Assembly: GCF_042652345.1 (NCBI RefSeq)
Contig: NZ_JBHSJJ010000014.1
Coordinates: forward strand, 1 to 64,000
Length of the DNA stretch: 64,000 bases
Direction: 5' to 3'
Source of the DNA: Negadavirga shengliensis
Lineage (GTDB): Bacteria > Bacteroidota > Bacteroidia > Cytophagales > Cyclobacteriaceae
This document shows positions 45,585 through 54,134 of this stretch, in pieces. The notes below the pieces were generated by a model. It made no database searches, was not told the origin of the DNA, and was given only the letters and a program-made list of their open reading frames with translations. Position 1 is the first letter of the stretch. Every line of letters begins with the position of its first letter. Both the position numbers and the translations under genes were made by a program.

Positions 45585-46364
45585 ATGCCTACCATCGCCC
45601 TTGCCATCCAAAAAGGGGGTTCAGGTAAAACCACCACCGTGATCAACCTGGCTGCAGCACTTCAACAACAAAACAATAAAGTTTTGGTGGTTGACATGGA
45701 CCCGCAGGCCAACTGCACCCAGGCTTTGGGGATATTGGAGGAACAGGAGCTTGGAATTTACCAATTGCTAAAAAAAGAAGCCTCGGGAGAGGAAATTAAC
45801 GCAAAGAATGCCATATTGGTAACAAAAGCCGGAGTAGACCTGATTCCCTCCGGCCTGGAGCTGGCCAGCGCGGAAATGGAGCTGGTAAGCGTATATGGGA
45901 GAGAGCAGTTGACCAGACAACTGCTTAAACCGCTAAAAGGAGTCTACGATTATATATTCATCGACTGTCCCCCCGCCATTGGCATGTTGACCGTGAATGC
46001 CTTGGTAGCGAGTGATTATGTCTTGATGCCTCTGCAGGCCGAATTTCTGCCTTTAAGGGGGGTAAAGAGTTTCCTACGTGCTTTCAGTAAAATCAAAAAA
46101 CATATCCATCCCCAACTCAAACTGCTCGGTTTCATATTGACAAAATTTGACCGGAGAAAATCCATGAACCGCAGTGTACTCGAACAATTGGAACAGGAAT
46201 TCGGAAGCAAGGTGTTCCAGACGCATGTCCGTACCAATATTGCCCTGGCAAAAGCCCAGGAAGCGGGCCTCGATATTTTCCATTTTGACAAAAATTCCAA
46301 TGGTGCATTGGATTATTGTCAATTGGCCCAAGAACTATTAGAATGTATTTCCCATGAACGATAA
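45585..46364 (+). CDS. ParA/Soj-type ATPase in the cargo island
   Basis: A 259-residue P-loop ATPase with the deviant Walker A K-G-G-S-G-K-T (residues 10-16), D-M-D-P-Q-A-N (about 40-46) and F-I-D-C-P-P-A-I-G (about 124-132), the full ParA set. Family members segregate plasmids or chromosomes or position large complexes by gradients on the nucleoid or membrane. No ParB gene or parS-like cluster is visible, so this is an orphan. It is 11 bp upstream of the third cargo gene and in the same orientation as the eCIS. A role in placing or loading particles is possible but is inference. It could also be a chance insertion of a plasmid-type parA. Confidence 0.9.
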   Translation: MPTIALAIQKGGSGKTTTVINLAAALQQQNNKVLVVDMDPQANCTQALGILEEQELGIYQLLKKEASGEEINAKNAILVTKAGVDLIPSGLELASAEMELVSVYGREQLTRQLLKPLKGVYDYIFIDCPPAIGMLTVNALVASDYVLMPLQAEFLPLRGVKSFLRAFSKIKKHIHPQLKLLGFILTKFDRRKSMNRSVLEQLEQEFGSKVFQTHVRTNIALAKAQEAGLDIFHFDKNSNGALDYCQLAQELLECISHER

Positions 46365-46375
46365 GCATTTACACC

Positions 46376-48526
46376 ATGCAACGCAGCACAAAAAAATCCC
46401 GGAGACATCGTACCCCTCAGGAAAGCGCAGAAAAAAAATTACCGTTCTTTTCAAAGACGCTTGATGGCAATGTGACCACCCGAGGTTTTCAGCCATTTTT
46501 CCAGACAAAGCTCCAAATAGGCCAGCCAGGAGACAGGTTTGAGCGGGAAGCAGATACTGTAGCAGACCGGGTTACCAGCAGCATTTCCCACAACCGCAAC
46601 AAAACCCATCCCGAACGGATATCCCCAATGCCAACCGGAGGATTAAAAGCGGCCCAAAGACAGCAATCAAATCCGGAACAAGAAAGGGCTGCCCCACTGA
46701 AAATACAAAGACAAAAAGAACCTGAAGAAGCATCCCTCCAAATGCAAAATATAGAAGAGGAAGAGCCGGTACAAATGGTGGAAGAGGAGGAAGAAACCAT
46801 GCAAATGAAAGAAACCGAAGAGGAGGAAGAAGTACAAATGCAGGAGGAAGAAGAGGAAGAAGGGGTACAGCTAGCAGAACTTGAGGAAGAAGAAGTACAA
46901 ATGCAGGCAGAAGAGGAGGAGGAGGAACTACAGATGAAAACTGAACCGGGTAATGCCATTACCACGCAAAAATTGGATAACAAGATCGAAACTTCTTCAG
47001 GAAAGGGTGTTCCCCTACCCGATAAGCCCAGAATGGAAATGGAAAACGCCATGGGCGCCAATTTCAGTGAAGTAAGCATACATACAGATATGGATGCGGT
47101 GGAAATGAACAAAGCTCTGGGAGCCCAGGCTTTCACCCATGGAAGGGACATCTATTTCAATACCGGAAAATTCAGACCCGAGAGTGCCAATGGAAAAAGA
47201 CTCCTTGCCCATGAGTTGACCCATGTTATCCAGCAAGGTGCAGCCAAAAACCACACAAAAGGTGGGGCCGGACATCTCTCCGCCGGCACTTCCCATACGG
47301 TATCACGGCAGGGGCTGCTTGCCCCGGCACAGGAAATCGCAGCCATCGCTTTCAACAATGGCCGCTACGATGGACGTTCAAAACGCATCATCCAAAACAC
47401 GGTAGGTGTGGGTGTGGACGGAATAATTGGGCCCATTACAGTGGAGGGGATCGCCACTTTTCAACAGACCCATGGTTTGCCACCCAATGGGCAGGTTGAC
47501 CTCACTACCCTGAACACCATGGTCCGGACATTGGCCGTTGACGACTTCCACGAACATGCCATCCAGCTTGTGGTGGATTTTCACAACATGAACACTTCGG
47601 ATGTCTTGAGCATAAGCCATGATCCCTCCCTCCTGTTTCCCACCACCTCGTTCGAATCAGGAAACCTGAGAGTGATACGTGTGGGTAATTTTTCATTCTT
47701 GTCGGAAGCGATACTAAGAGTGAGCATACTTTCCCAATTGGCCGTACCGCCGCCTGTGGCAGCCCCTATCGGCCCTATCCCCAACCATCTTAATTTTGCC
47801 AGGGAAACTGCGGCAGTCTCGTTCAATAAAATCAAATTCAAAGACAAAAGATCCATCAGAGCGATCCAGGGATTGGTGGGAACAACCATTGACGGGATTT
47901 TTGGGCAGGATACGGTGGAAAGGATAGCTGAATTTCAACATCAAAACGGGCTTACCGTAGATGGCAAGGTGGGTGAGCAAACCCTTAGAAGAATGGTCGC
48001 CCAATTAGAAACCGACAATCACCATAATGCCGCCATACGCATGATCATGGACTTTTATAGGATAAGTGAGCATGGGGCTTTGTTGGACATCAGTTTTGAT
48101 CCGGGACTTACCGATTCCAATGCCACTACCGGTGGAATTATACCTGGACCTTCTCTTGTCAAGATAGGGCCACCGGCATTCGCCCAAGGGTTTGCGGGGT
48201 TGGTACATACCATTGCCCATGAATTGGAGCATGTGCGTCAAAGAAAAGTGGGGATTCTCAATCAAGACTTAAGGGAGTTTCTGGGAGAACGAATAGAAAT
48301 CCTCAGTATAGGAATGCCGGAAGAAGATATCGATGGTTTTTTTGATGATGCCAGGAGAGCCTTGTTCCATTGGAACCGGCTTCCCGCGGATGAACAAAGG
48401 ACCAATTTTTCAAAGTTCGTGGAAGTCCGAAACAAGGTAAGGCGAAGGTTTAATGCCGCCTCAGCGGCTGACCAGGCCACCCATCAAGCCACTATGGATA
48501 GCTATAATGCCGTGGTAAGACCTTAA
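46376..48526 (+). CDS. eCIS cargo: DUF4157 protein with two peptidoglycan-binding domains and a metallopeptidase-like C-terminus
   Basis: A 716-residue protein. The leader (P-F-F-S-K, P-F-F-Q-T-K, I-G-Q-P-G-D-R-F-E-R-E-A-D) occupies about 20-65 and lacks the S-x-E-T-K start of the other two. An acidic V-Q-M-Q/E-E tract lies at about 120-190. DUF4157 is at about 200-290 with H-E-L-T-H (279-283). Two PG_binding_1-like units follow at about 325-380 and 485-540 (V-G-V-D-G-I-I-G-P-I-T-V and T-I-D-G-I-F-G-Q-D-T-V). The C-terminus has H-E-L-E-H (615-619), then E-F-L-G-E-R-I-E. Paired cell-wall-binding modules point to a bacterial target, although the leading domains are for loading. Confidence 0.75.
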   Translation: MQRSTKKSRRHRTPQESAEKKLPFFSKTLDGNVTTRGFQPFFQTKLQIGQPGDRFEREADTVADRVTSSISHNRNKTHPERISPMPTGGLKAAQRQQSNPEQERAAPLKIQRQKEPEEASLQMQNIEEEEPVQMVEEEEETMQMKETEEEEEVQMQEEEEEEGVQLAELEEEEVQMQAEEEEEELQMKTEPGNAITTQKLDNKIETSSGKGVPLPDKPRMEMENAMGANFSEVSIHTDMDAVEMNKALGAQAFTHGRDIYFNTGKFRPESANGKRLLAHELTHVIQQGAAKNHTKGGAGHLSAGTSHTVSRQGLLAPAQEIAAIAFNNGRYDGRSKRIIQNTVGVGVDGIIGPITVEGIATFQQTHGLPPNGQVDLTTLNTMVRTLAVDDFHEHAIQLVVDFHNMNTSDVLSISHDPSLLFPTTSFESGNLRVIRVGNFSFLSEAILRVSILSQLAVPPPVAAPIGPIPNHLNFARETAAVSFNKIKFKDKRSIRAIQGLVGTTIDGIFGQDTVERIAEFQHQNGLTVDGKVGEQTLRRMVAQLETDNHHNAAIRMIMDFYRISEHGALLDISFDPGLTDSNATTGGIIPGPSLVKIGPPAFAQGFAGLVHTIAHELEHVRQRKVGILNQDLREFLGERIEILSIGMPEEDIDGFFDDARRALFHWNRLPADEQRTNFSKFVEVRNKVRRRFNAASAADQATHQATMDSYNAVVRP

Positions 48527-48562
48527 CTTGATCAAAACGATTGAATAAAAGCTTTATCAAAC

Positions 48563-49108
48563 ATGCAATTGTTATATATTGTGTTGGTTTATTATGGTAC
48601 AATGGCAGATATAACCGTTTCCCAAGAAAATGACGCGCTGTTTATGGAAAAAGACAATGGGCTCCAATTAAAGATCGAGGTACTCACGGACACAATTCAT
48701 CTCAATCAACCATTGCCTATCAAGGCTGTCCTTACAAATTGCGGCAATGAACCGGTAATGATAAATAAACGACTGGCTGTGGGTTATGAAAATTCCCTTT
48801 CCAGAGAAATATATGTCACTATTACCAAAGAAGGGGACCAGACTGCAGCTGCTTATCATCCCGTGGATATCAACAGGGACTTTTCACCCATAGGCGATTA
48901 TAAGCTTTTGTATCCACAAAATTCCGTATCAACAACTTTTGATCTTTTCGATTTTTACCGGGTACTGGCCCCAGGTAGATACCGGTTGGCATTTTACTAC
49001 GAGGCAGGCGAACCCCTGGCCAAAGCGCCCGATAATGTATACAAAGGCAGGGTCAACAGCCAGGTGGTATCCATAGAGGTACTGCCGGGAATACTTCCTG
49101 AAAATTAG
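48563..49108 (+). CDS. Ig-like small protein after the third cargo gene; possible immunity or accessory
   Basis: A 181-residue protein. The first 13 residues form a short hydrophobic run (L-L-Y-I-V-L-V-Y-Y); an alternative start at 48602 would remove it. The body is predicted beta-sandwich, with P-L-P-I-K-A-V-L-T-N-C-G-N-E-P-V and L-A-P-G-R-Y-R-L-A-F-Y-Y typical of Ig-like/BsuPI-type folds. It lies 36 bp after the cargo gene and 25 bp before the AAA+ gene, in the same place as the small genes after the other two cargo genes. An immunity or chaperone role fits, but no sequence motif proves it. Confidence 0.55.
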   Translation: MQLLYIVLVYYGTMADITVSQENDALFMEKDNGLQLKIEVLTDTIHLNQPLPIKAVLTNCGNEPVMINKRLAVGYENSLSREIYVTITKEGDQTAAAYHPVDINRDFSPIGDYKLLYPQNSVSTTFDLFDFYRVLAPGRYRLAFYYEAGEPLAKAPDNVYKGRVNSQVVSIEVLPGILPEN

Positions 49109-49133
49109 ATGTTTTATTTTTAGATCGATACCC

Positions 49134-50492
49134 ATGCGAACAGCGAACATGATTCCGCAAACCGATTCCATCCCTGTCAGGGCTTTTACTGTATTGGAAG
49201 CATTTATATCTGAGCAGATAAAAAGCTATTTTGACCGGGATAAAACCGCAGGGACAACTCATGACCCCAAGTATTTTAACAAAAACGATAAACCCACGCC
49301 CTTACTGGATTTTGTGCGGTCCAACAACCTGTCTGTAGCGGAGCAGACCATTTTGCTTCTAGCATTGGCTCCGCATGTCCAACCTGAATATTACGATCGG
49401 ATCATTCAGGAAAATCTGCCTCAGTCGGGAGATTTCCCTCAATTGGGCGGTGCCAGGGGTAAACATTTCAGGGGGTTCCTTCCTACGGGCGAAACGGTGC
49501 TTTTTTTGTTGGGCGGGGACAAAATGGAAAAACGGATAGCCGTTCAACAATACTTCGGTGAGGATCATTTTTTTGCCAAAAGGCGGATTTTATGGCTGGA
49601 TGATGTGCCGGAGGGTGAACCAAAAATGAGCGGAAAAATCGTGTTGTCCCAGGAATACGTAGACCTGTTCACATCGGGCAAAGTAGCAAAACCCAGATTT
49701 AGCATGCACTTCCCGGCTCAGCTGCTGGAGACGGAAATGGAATGGGATGACCTGGTGCTTCATCCCTCCACACAGACTCAAATCCAGGATTTAGAGGTGT
49801 GGATCAAGCACCATCATACCTTGATGAACGACTGGGAAATGCACCGCAAACTGAAACCCGGATACCGGGCCCTTTTCCATGGACCTCCAGGTACCGGCAA
49901 AACATTGACCGCTTCCCTCCTGGGCAAATACACCGGCAGGGAAGTTTACCGCATTGATCTTTCGATGGTTGTGTCCAAGTTTATTGGGGAGACGGAAAAA
50001 AACCTTGCCAATTTGTTTGCAAAAGCGGAAAACAAGGACTGGATTTTATTCTTTGATGAAGCGGACGCGCTTTTCGGCAAACGGACCAATGTGCGCGATG
50101 CCCATGACAAATACGCCAACCAAGAAGTGTCCTATCTGCTGCAAAGAGTGGAGCAATATGATGGGTTGGTGATCCTGGCCACCAATCTAAAAAGCAACAT
50201 TGACGAGGCATTTGCCAGAAGATTCCAGTCCATTATCTATTTTCCCATACCGTCCGAAAGGGAACGCATCCAACTGTGGGAAAAAGCTTTTCCGAAAAAG
50301 GTGCAGTTGGATAAGGGCATAGATTTAAGGGCATTGGCCCAAAAGTACGAGATGACGGGATCAGAAATCATGAACATCACCCAATATGCCTGTCTTTGTG
50401 CGCTCAACCGCCCCGGCCACCAACTCCAATATGAGGATATTTATGAGGGCATCAAAAAGGAGTTCAAAAAGGTGGAGAGGATAGTTAAGTAA
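49134..50492 (+). CDS. AAA+ ATPase of the eCIS (Pvc15-like)
   Basis: A 452-residue protein with a system-specific N-terminal region (about 1-220) and a C-terminal AAA+ module: Walker A G-P-P-G-T-G-K-T (250-257), Walker B I-L-F-F-D-E-A-D (304-311), sensor I A-T-N-L and the F-A-R-R-F arginine-finger region near 360. This single-ring, cytosolic ATPase is the conserved eCIS partner whose role is thought to be particle assembly or cargo loading; it is not the T6SS ClpV recycler. It is the last gene of the block. I see no obvious promoter of its own. Confidence 0.93.
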   Translation: MRTANMIPQTDSIPVRAFTVLEAFISEQIKSYFDRDKTAGTTHDPKYFNKNDKPTPLLDFVRSNNLSVAEQTILLLALAPHVQPEYYDRIIQENLPQSGDFPQLGGARGKHFRGFLPTGETVLFLLGGDKMEKRIAVQQYFGEDHFFAKRRILWLDDVPEGEPKMSGKIVLSQEYVDLFTSGKVAKPRFSMHFPAQLLETEMEWDDLVLHPSTQTQIQDLEVWIKHHHTLMNDWEMHRKLKPGYRALFHGPPGTGKTLTASLLGKYTGREVYRIDLSMVVSKFIGETEKNLANLFAKAENKDWILFFDEADALFGKRTNVRDAHDKYANQEVSYLLQRVEQYDGLVILATNLKSNIDEAFARRFQSIIYFPIPSERERIQLWEKAFPKKVQLDKGIDLRALAQKYEMTGSEIMNITQYACLCALNRPGHQLQYEDIYEGIKKEFKKVERIVK

Positions 50493-50674
50493 GGGAAGTG
50501 TACATTCGCCCATAAGATCGGGGGATTTCCATCCCTGGGTATAACAATGCCACTCGCTAAGCGGGTTTTACCACTGTTTAAAATCTTCTATGACAAGAGT
50601 CTAACAGAGGTTTATAGGTTATGGAAGCATAACTTCTCCGGTGAAACCAGTCCTGCCATTGCTCTTTTACAAGA
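50493..50674. other. Gap between convergent eCIS and regulator genes
   Basis: About 180 bp separate the convergent stops of the AAA+ gene and the LuxR-type regulator. A transcription end point for both is expected here, but no clean hairpin with a U-tract is visible by eye. Confidence 0.4.
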
Positions 50675-51397
50675 TTATACCAGATCAAACGCATAAGCAT
50701 AGGACAATATATCGCGGAAGGATTTTATCTGAAGTTTTCTGTTGATGTTTTTGCGATGCTGTTCGACGGTTCTTCGGCTAATGAACAACTGATCCGATAT
50801 TTGAGGGTTGTTGGAGCCCCTGGCCAATAACTTCAGTATTTCAGTTTCCCGGGAAGTGAGATCGTCAAAATCCTTCTTGTGACTGTGCTTAAAATGCTCT
50901 TCACTGAGTATCCTCCTTACCTTTTTTGAAATACCCTGCAGGTTTTCAATGGGCATGATAAAAGAAATATAGCCACATGAACCATTGAATTTCTTCATGA
51001 ACACCAAGCAAATAGAATAGGATTGCATCGCCGGGTTGAAAATCTGAAGGCAATTGGAATATACCAGGTTCCGGCTGTTTGGCTTGAAAAACCTCTTTAT
51101 TTTCGGCAACTCAAAATGAAGGGTGTGGGGGTGATAAAACTTCTCCAAAAAGCTGCCCTTTATCTTCAGAATGTCTTCATTACTCATGCCAAACCAGTCA
51201 CAACCCTGTTCGTTCAGATATAAATAATGAAAATTCTCATCAGAATGGTAAAAAATTTCGTTGCACAACTCCCCTATTTCTTCTATAGTTTTGCTCCGAC
51301 TGGTCAGCAACCGGTCGTACTTTATTAAGTTTTGATACTGTTGGTTAATAATCGATGTCAGCGTTTCCATAGCCAAAATAATCATCGGTAATTCCAA
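50675..51397 (-). CDS. LuxR-family transcriptional regulator with PAS-like sensor domain
   Basis: A 240-residue regulator. The C-terminal HTH (about 178-238) is a standard LuxR domain: L-T-S-R-E-T-E-I-L-K-L-L-A-R-G, then S-R-R-T-V-E-Q-H-R-K-N-I. The N-terminal part (about 40-160) looks like a PAS-type sensor (Y-L-N-E-Q-G-C-D-W-F-G-M-S-N-E-D-I). There is no phosphoacceptor receiver domain, so the signal is probably small-molecule or redox. It is convergent with the eCIS block, so it is a candidate regulator of it by neighbourhood only. It has a 420-bp AT-rich upstream region. Confidence 0.85.
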   Translation of the reverse strand: MELPMIILAMETLTSIINQQYQNLIKYDRLLTSRSKTIEEIGELCNEIFYHSDENFHYLYLNEQGCDWFGMSNEDILKIKGSFLEKFYHPHTLHFELPKIKRFFKPNSRNLVYSNCLQIFNPAMQSYSICLVFMKKFNGSCGYISFIMPIENLQGISKKVRRILSEEHFKHSHKKDFDDLTSRETEILKLLARGSNNPQISDQLFISRRTVEQHRKNINRKLQIKSFRDILSYAYAFDLV

Positions 51398-51817
51398 AAA
51401 CCATAAAAAGCATTTCTTTATTTATACCCTATCCATTCCGTTAAAATTTGAAGGAAAATCCAGACGTAAAACACAATCATCAGAAAAATTTCACATGAAA
51501 ATCCCCTTCCAGCAGGATTAATGAAATTGCAGGATTGGCAAACTGACTAAAATTTTCCAGCAATAAAATTGCTTTTCAGAAAGAATAAAGAATAAAATCT
51601 GTGATTGATTTACACAGAACCTGATTACCCACACAAGAATCATACTTAAGACAAAGATCATAAAAAACATATATAAAAGCAAAAATCATCATGTAAACTA
51701 TGTGTATTTCAAGAAAAATATAAAAAATAAACATGAAAGAAAGCAATTAAAGATACCGTTTCGATACTTTAAAGCCAAATTCAAATCCTTTTCTCTATTT
51801 ATGGTACTAAAATTAAA
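51398..51817. promoter_or_regulatory. AT-rich upstream region of the LuxR-type regulator
   Basis: About 420 bp, strongly AT-rich with long A/T runs at 51480-51770. It precedes the minus-strand regulator and follows the stop of the next minus-strand gene, so the regulator's promoter must lie here. No convincing operator dyad, RNA gene or ORF is visible. Confidence 0.4.
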
Positions 51818-53488
51818 TTATTCTGAGGAAATATTTTCCAGAATTTTGTACGTGATCAAATAGGTGGGCCTGACGCCGTCCATGCCTAAAGCACCCGAGG
51901 CCAAGGTACCGCCGGTTTCCAGAGGATTATCGGAAGCATAGTAGGCATACAACACTTTTACATTTTTCCTGATACTGTTCCGTATCTTACTAGCTGCCTG
52001 TATGGCCTTTTGATAATGGGCTCCTTCCATTTCCAGGCCAATTGCTTTCCAGGATGATTCCATGAAGTACCTCAATACTTCCTTGTTTTGGAGAGAAGTG
52101 CCCAGCACCGTGATCATAGCTCCTTCAAAAACGCCCAGGCCATATCCTTCAAAATCCCTTTTGCTTAATTCATTTTTGAAAGGATAATTATCCGCTGTTC
52201 CTTCAAACACGTGGCTGGTGGGAATCATGATGTCTCCCTTAGATCCTTTGAGGATTCCTGCTTTCCCCATGATGGCTATTGAAACCACATTTAGGGGTAT
52301 TTTTCTGTTCTCCACTTCATAAGGTTTCAACAGCTCATCCAGGCATTCATAAGCCTGTTCTCCGAAAGCATAATCCATCACGACAAAAACCGGACTGTCC
52401 CTTTTGTCTTTTTTGATGGATATGCCGGGAAGTAAGGTGTCATGTTCCATTTTCCCGGTATCTATGATCTGAACCCCTATATTGGTTCCAGAGGTATCGG
52501 GAAGGGAAATAAGTCCATGTTTTGTGGCATAAGACTGAATTTCTTTGCTTTTATTGTTCTTGGCATTGATGCTGATTTGCAAGGCCACTTCTTCTATTTT
52601 CTCAAATGAGCTTAAACCCAAAGCCTGGTGACCGTATAACGTATTCACCACACTATGTGGATTGGCACTGATGATGTGTATGGGTTTTTGGAGGAGGTTT
52701 TCTTCTTCAAGCACCGCCTTGATCCGGTGGGCCCACAACTCCCCATACACATGGTGTCCTACTCTTTCCCGCAGGGTGGCAGAAAAGGACACTTCCCTGT
52801 CGTTTCCTTCCAACACCTCTTCTATCGACAATCTACCCATATTGTAAACAATGGAAAAAAGACTTTTACTGTTTTTAGACTGCTCGAATTTCCTTACGGC
52901 TTCATGGGTTTCCTCAAACGTCCTTCCTGTAATATGACTAAGATAGGAACAGGCCGCTTCTTTATTAAAATCCTCTCCATTGTTTTCTTTATCCACAATC
53001 TCCTTTAGCATTTTCCAGTTCAGGTTGATCCTGCCCTTTGGATCGGTACTGTTTTTCCTGATCTTTTCAGACTCAATGTATAAAAAGGTCAGGTGGGTGA
53101 GTATATCATAAATATCACTTTTTCCCCTGGTCATTTCCACATACATCTGCTCCTCATCCACCCTGTAGCAGTTTCTTTTTCTTTTGACCGGAACCAAAGG
53201 CTCGAAAGCAGAATCCTCATAGCCTTCCCTACTGATCAATCGAATATAGCGGCATTCCTCTATCCCCCTCGGCAACCTTTCCATTACATATAAAAGACCA
53301 TCCAATTCCAGTTTTTCATTATCTGCCACCAAACCATAGATTTCCGGACTCAAGGTCAACAACGCATTGACAAGTGATTCCCCGGATACCCCGGTAGGTT
53401 TATAATTACCCCTCATAAAAAGGTGCCTCATGGTTATGTATAACCTTTCAATGGCTGATCTGGATTCCTGGGCTTTTGTTCTTTTCAT
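51818..53488 (-). CDS. Nucleoside-phosphorylase-like protein (DUF6909-type)
   Basis: From the internal ATG giving M-K-R-T-K-A-Q-E (start 53488), the product is 556 residues. A further upstream ATG at 53557 adds an odd hydrophobic leader and is not preferred. The N-terminal half (about 1-250) is helical and specific to Bacteroidota proteins. The C-terminal half (about 270-556) resembles the purine/uridine phosphorylase superfamily: G-S-K-G-D-I-M-I-P-T-S-H-V-F-E-G and the G-L-E-M-E-G-A-H element near 500-507. A nucleoside or nucleotide hydrolase or phosphorylase activity is likely; the substrate is unknown. Confidence 0.65.
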   Translation of the reverse strand: MKRTKAQESRSAIERLYITMRHLFMRGNYKPTGVSGESLVNALLTLSPEIYGLVADNEKLELDGLLYVMERLPRGIEECRYIRLISREGYEDSAFEPLVPVKRKRNCYRVDEEQMYVEMTRGKSDIYDILTHLTFLYIESEKIRKNSTDPKGRINLNWKMLKEIVDKENNGEDFNKEAACSYLSHITGRTFEETHEAVRKFEQSKNSKSLFSIVYNMGRLSIEEVLEGNDREVSFSATLRERVGHHVYGELWAHRIKAVLEEENLLQKPIHIISANPHSVVNTLYGHQALGLSSFEKIEEVALQISINAKNNKSKEIQSYATKHGLISLPDTSGTNIGVQIIDTGKMEHDTLLPGISIKKDKRDSPVFVVMDYAFGEQAYECLDELLKPYEVENRKIPLNVVSIAIMGKAGILKGSKGDIMIPTSHVFEGTADNYPFKNELSKRDFEGYGLGVFEGAMITVLGTSLQNKEVLRYFMESSWKAIGLEMEGAHYQKAIQAASKIRNSIRKNVKVLYAYYASDNPLETGGTLASGALGMDGVRPTYLITYKILENISSE

Positions 53489-53694
53489 AGAGATGGCTGA
53501 TTGGATTATGTTTACAAAAATATCAAATTTTATTTGGCAAGCACCGAAAACGACCACTTATCCTTGACCGGAAGTTACGGTCATGATTGACCCCAAGCAC
53601 CACTTCTAACAAAAATCCACCACAATACATGAACTTTATACCGTTAATATATGTAGTTAGTAGTATTACTTCCAATCTTAAAGCGAATACATTC

Positions 53695-54123
53695 ATGTAT
53701 AAAAGTATAAATACATTATTAAAACTGGCCGCAATTGCTACCGCATCTTTGGTCATCTTCTTGGGTTTTACCGTAAGAAATCCTGAAGGTGTGATTTTGG
53801 GTAAATGGCAAGAAACAGATTGGACCTATGAAAAAATCGAAAATGAATCCGTATATGATTTAGGGTTGGGGGAGATTAAAAAACATGAGGCAGAACAATG
53901 GGTATTCACGGAAGACAACCGTGTTAAATTTTATAAGAATGGCCAGAAAATGGCGGCAGCTACCTGGACGATCAAAGGGAGGGGCCACATCCTGCGGATA
54001 GATCACGAAGACGGCAGCATGGAATTGTTCGATATCAAAGAGCTGAACGATGACGAACTCATCCTCAATTTTGATATTGGGATGGAAACAAGAGGCATTG
54101 CCAAACTTATTTTTTCAAGGTAA
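53695..54123 (+). CDS. Lipocalin-like exported or membrane-anchored protein
   Basis: The ATG at 53695 gives a 142-residue protein with an N-terminal hydrophobic segment (L-L-K-L-A-A-I-A-T-A-S-L-V-I-F-L), followed by a small beta-barrel pattern: V-I-L-G-K-W-Q-E-T-D-W and W-V-F-T-E-D-N-R-V-K-F. This is typical of Bacteroidota lipocalin-like domains (G-x-W opening). A longer start at 53587 would hide the signal segment. The ligand is unknown. It is followed 11 bp later by the DUF1275 gene, so they may be co-transcribed. Confidence 0.65.
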   Translation: MYKSINTLLKLAAIATASLVIFLGFTVRNPEGVILGKWQETDWTYEKIENESVYDLGLGEIKKHEAEQWVFTEDNRVKFYKNGQKMAAATWTIKGRGHILRIDHEDGSMELFDIKELNDDELILNFDIGMETRGIAKLIFSR

Positions 54124-54134
54124 ACTGTAAAGTA

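Noticed and set aside
10451..50492. Type VI secretion system, prophage or tailocin interpretation
   Set aside because: No TssJ/L/M membrane complex or ClpV, no capsid, portal or terminase genes and no lysis cassette are present; DUF4255, DUF5908, Pvc14 and Pvc15 types point to an eCIS.
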